Shown piece after piece: positions 32,816 to 34,099 of a stretch of DNA of 34,099 bases. The number at the start of each line of letters is the position of its first letter. Positions within the stretch are counted from its first letter, which is position 1. Location: assembly GCA_002353275.1 (NCBI GenBank), contig DEJH01000043.1, forward strand, positions 3,803 to 37,901. Direction: 5' to 3'. The position numbers and the translations under genes are program-made. The notes beneath the pieces were generated by a model. It did no database searches and was not told the DNA's origin. It saw only the letters and a list, made by a program, of their open reading frames with translations. Source of the stretch: Caryophanales bacterium UBA2753. GTDB lineage: Bacteria > Bacillota_I > Bacilli_A > RFN20 > CAG-826.

Positions 32816-33239
32816 CATATATTTGCTTACAGTAAATTTTTATTTGCTGATAAACGTATTCAAATCTTCCAGTGTACCAAGGATCTTCAACTTCTTTATT
32901 ATCTCCAAATTCAGATATGAGATGGAATTTTTTAGATTCCCCAAATAAATGAATTAAATAATATAAATTATTTTTATCCATATAGAAGATATAGTCTACT
33001 GCATCAAATTCTGCTTTAGTAATTCTACTAGCGGTGTGAGGCTTATAAATAACGTTATGTTTTGCTAGAACTTGTTTCATTGGATAATAAATTCCATTGC
33101 CAATTTCTTCAAAGGAAGTCGCTCGAGAAAAAATAACGAACTTATCTTCTTTATGATGTAAGACCACTAATTCGTTAAAAAGAATCTCTGCAATAGGAGA
33201 ACGACAAATATTACCATGGCACACGAAGATGATATTCAT
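32799..33239 (-). CDS. Low-molecular-weight protein tyrosine phosphatase
   Basis: A 146-residue enzyme with the P-loop CHGNICRSP (nucleophile Cys7, Arg13) at the N-terminus and the general acid Asp119 in EDPWYTG. Bacterial members remove phosphate from tyrosine (sometimes arginine) of kinases and surface-polymer enzymes. No partner kinase is seen nearby. There is no ribosome site; a TATAAT (33251-33246, minus strand) ends 6 bases before ATG, so the message may be leaderless. Confidence 0.93.
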   Translation of the reverse strand: MNIIFVCHGNICRSPIAEILFNELVVLHHKEDKFVIFSRATSFEEIGNGIYYPMKQVLAKHNVIYKPHTASRITKAEFDAVDYIFYMDKNNLYYLIHLFGESKKFHLISEFGDNKEVEDPWYTGRFEYVYQQIKIYCKQIYEKMTE

Positions 33240-33245
33240 GATTCG

Positions 33246-33251
33246 ATTATA
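33246..33251 (-). promoter_or_regulatory. -10 box directly before the phosphatase start codon
   Basis: TATAAT on the minus strand, 6 bases before the ATG at 33239. No matching -35 is seen; the upstream 17-base position falls in the aldolase terminator. Confidence 0.4.
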
Positions 33252-33253
33252 TC

Positions 33254-33277
33254 AAAAAAGAAGACCAACCGGTCTTC
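33254..33277 (-). terminator. Aldolase gene terminator
   Basis: GAAGACC (33260-33266), AACC, GGTCTTC (33271-33277), then six T on the minus strand. Confidence 0.9.
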
Positions 33278-33298
33278 AATTTTGTATGTGTCTAAATA

Positions 33299-34099
33299 TT
33301 AGAGCTTGTCGTTAGAGCCAAGAACATCGGTAATCTTGTGTTTAACGAGTTCTTTAACATATTTACGACCATCACCAATATATTGACGTGGATCGAAATG
33401 ATCTGGATGTTCTTCAAAGTGTTCTCTAATTCCAGCAGTCATCGCTAAACGGAGATCACTATCAATGTTAATTTTGCAAACTGATAATCTAGCAGCGTGA
33501 CGAAGTTGTTCTTCTGGGACACCAACGGCATCTTTAAGAGCACCACCATGAGCGTTAATGATATCAACGTATTCTTGGTTAACAGAACTACTTCCGTGGA
33601 GAACAATTGGGAATCCTGGGAGTCTCTTGCTCACTTCTTCTAAGATATCAAATCTTAATGGAGGTGGGACAAGTTTTCCGGTTTTTGGATCTCTTGTACA
33701 TTGTTCTGGTTTGAATTTATAAGCTCCGTGGCTTGTTCCGATGGCGATAGCTAAGCTATCAACACCAGTTCTACGAACGAATTCTTCGACTTCTTCTGGT
33801 CTAGTGTAGCTTTCTGAACCATGTGCAACTTTGACATCGTCTTCAATACCTGCTAAGGTTCCAAGTTCAGCTTCAACAGTGACATATGGAACATGAGCGT
33901 GAGCGTATTCAACAACTTTACGAGTGATAGCAATATTTTCTTCAAATGGTTTGCTACTTGCGTCAATCATAACGCTGGTGAAACCACCATCGATACAATC
34001 TTTACAAATTTCAAAATCTGCTCCGTGATCGAGGTGAAGAACGATTGGTAAACCAGTATCTTCAACCGCAGCTTCAACCATTTTCTTTAAGTAGACTGG
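33299..34099 (-). CDS. fba: Class II fructose-bisphosphate aldolase (5' end beyond window)
   Basis: The frame is open to the right edge (PVYLKKMVEAAVEDTG before the visible core), so the Met at 34081 is internal and the true start lies outside. 266 residues are seen of about 300-310. Zinc and catalytic motifs are present: HLDHGADFE, VEAELGTLAG, IGTSHGAYKF and VLHGSSSV. The enzyme splits fructose 1,6-bisphosphate in glycolysis. A terminator follows the stop. Confidence 0.95.
   Translation of the reverse strand, partial: PVYLKKMVEAAVEDTGLPIVLHLDHGADFEICKDCIDGGFTSVMIDASSKPFEENIAITRKVVEYAHAHVPYVTVEAELGTLAGIEDDVKVAHGSESYTRPEEVEEFVRRTGVDSLAIAIGTSHGAYKFKPEQCTRDPKTGKLVPPPLRFDILEEVSKRLPGFPIVLHGSSSVNQEYVDIINAHGGALKDAVGVPEEQLRHAARLSVCKINIDSDLRLAMTAGIREHFEEHPDHFDPRQYIGDGRKYVKELVKHKITDVLGSNDKL

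Noticed and set aside
1..34099. CRISPR arrays, insertion sequences, rRNA genes, known riboswitches
   Set aside because: I looked for regularly spaced repeats, transposase-like proteins, rRNA and familiar riboswitch cores and saw none.

Overview
The window is AT-rich, densely coded and mostly transcribed from the minus strand. Gene content points to a low-GC Bacillota lineage close to the Mollicutes (Acholeplasma, RF39 or Erysipelotrichia-like gut bacteria): many lipobox lipoproteins, FeoAAB iron uptake, class II aldolase, long PotA/PotD proteins, ribosomal proteins with Lys/Ala-rich tails, HrcA-type CIRCE boxes. TGA is a stop (the AbrB-like gene ends in TGA overlapping the next ATG) and Trp is TGG, so the code is standard. 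The assignment rests on gene content only.

Layout. 1-779: 5' part of a surface lipoprotein running off the left edge. 826-2700: membrane acyltransferase and DegV protein. 2798-7397: metal cassette (HMA protein, ZIP transporter, DtxR-type repressor; then FeoA, FeoA, FeoB, FeoB-associated Cys-rich protein). Three near-identical palindromes, GTTAGT-N4-ACTAAC, flank its two promoters and are the likely repressor boxes. 7547-10384: two surface lipoproteins and a short YdeI-like protein. 10535-12540: htpG under two CIRCE elements. 12770-16438: a 1222-residue M6-type metalloprotease lipoprotein with Ig-like and Cys-pair modules. 16561-18741: an AbrB / ABC ATPase / permease operon bracketed by a 70-bp direct repeat that begins at the CCA end of an initiator tRNA. 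18789-22566: rpsU, deoC, rpmF, then a zinc-ribbon protein / rsmE / mtaB operon. 22643-24150 (plus strand): a membrane protein and a solitary nuclease-like gene followed by a degenerate, inverted copy of the 3' half of tRNA-Pro. 24187-24468: tRNA-Cys, -Arg, -Pro. 24527-29712: spermidine/putrescine operon potABCD with an enlarged PotA and PotD. 29971-31038: a double thioredoxin-like lipoprotein, apparently leaderless. 31057-34099: adenosine deaminase, MscL, low-molecular-weight phosphatase and partial fructose-bisphosphate aldolase.

How it fits together. Most genes are housekeeping, nutrient uptake or surface proteins. The regulated units readable from DNA are metal uptake, heat shock (htpG) and several promoters with palindromes in or beside the core elements. 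The two regions most suggestive of gene gain are the repeat-bracketed ABC operon downstream of tRNA-fMet and the nuclease-like gene beside tRNA-Pro. I see no integrase, transposase, CRISPR array or known complete defence system.
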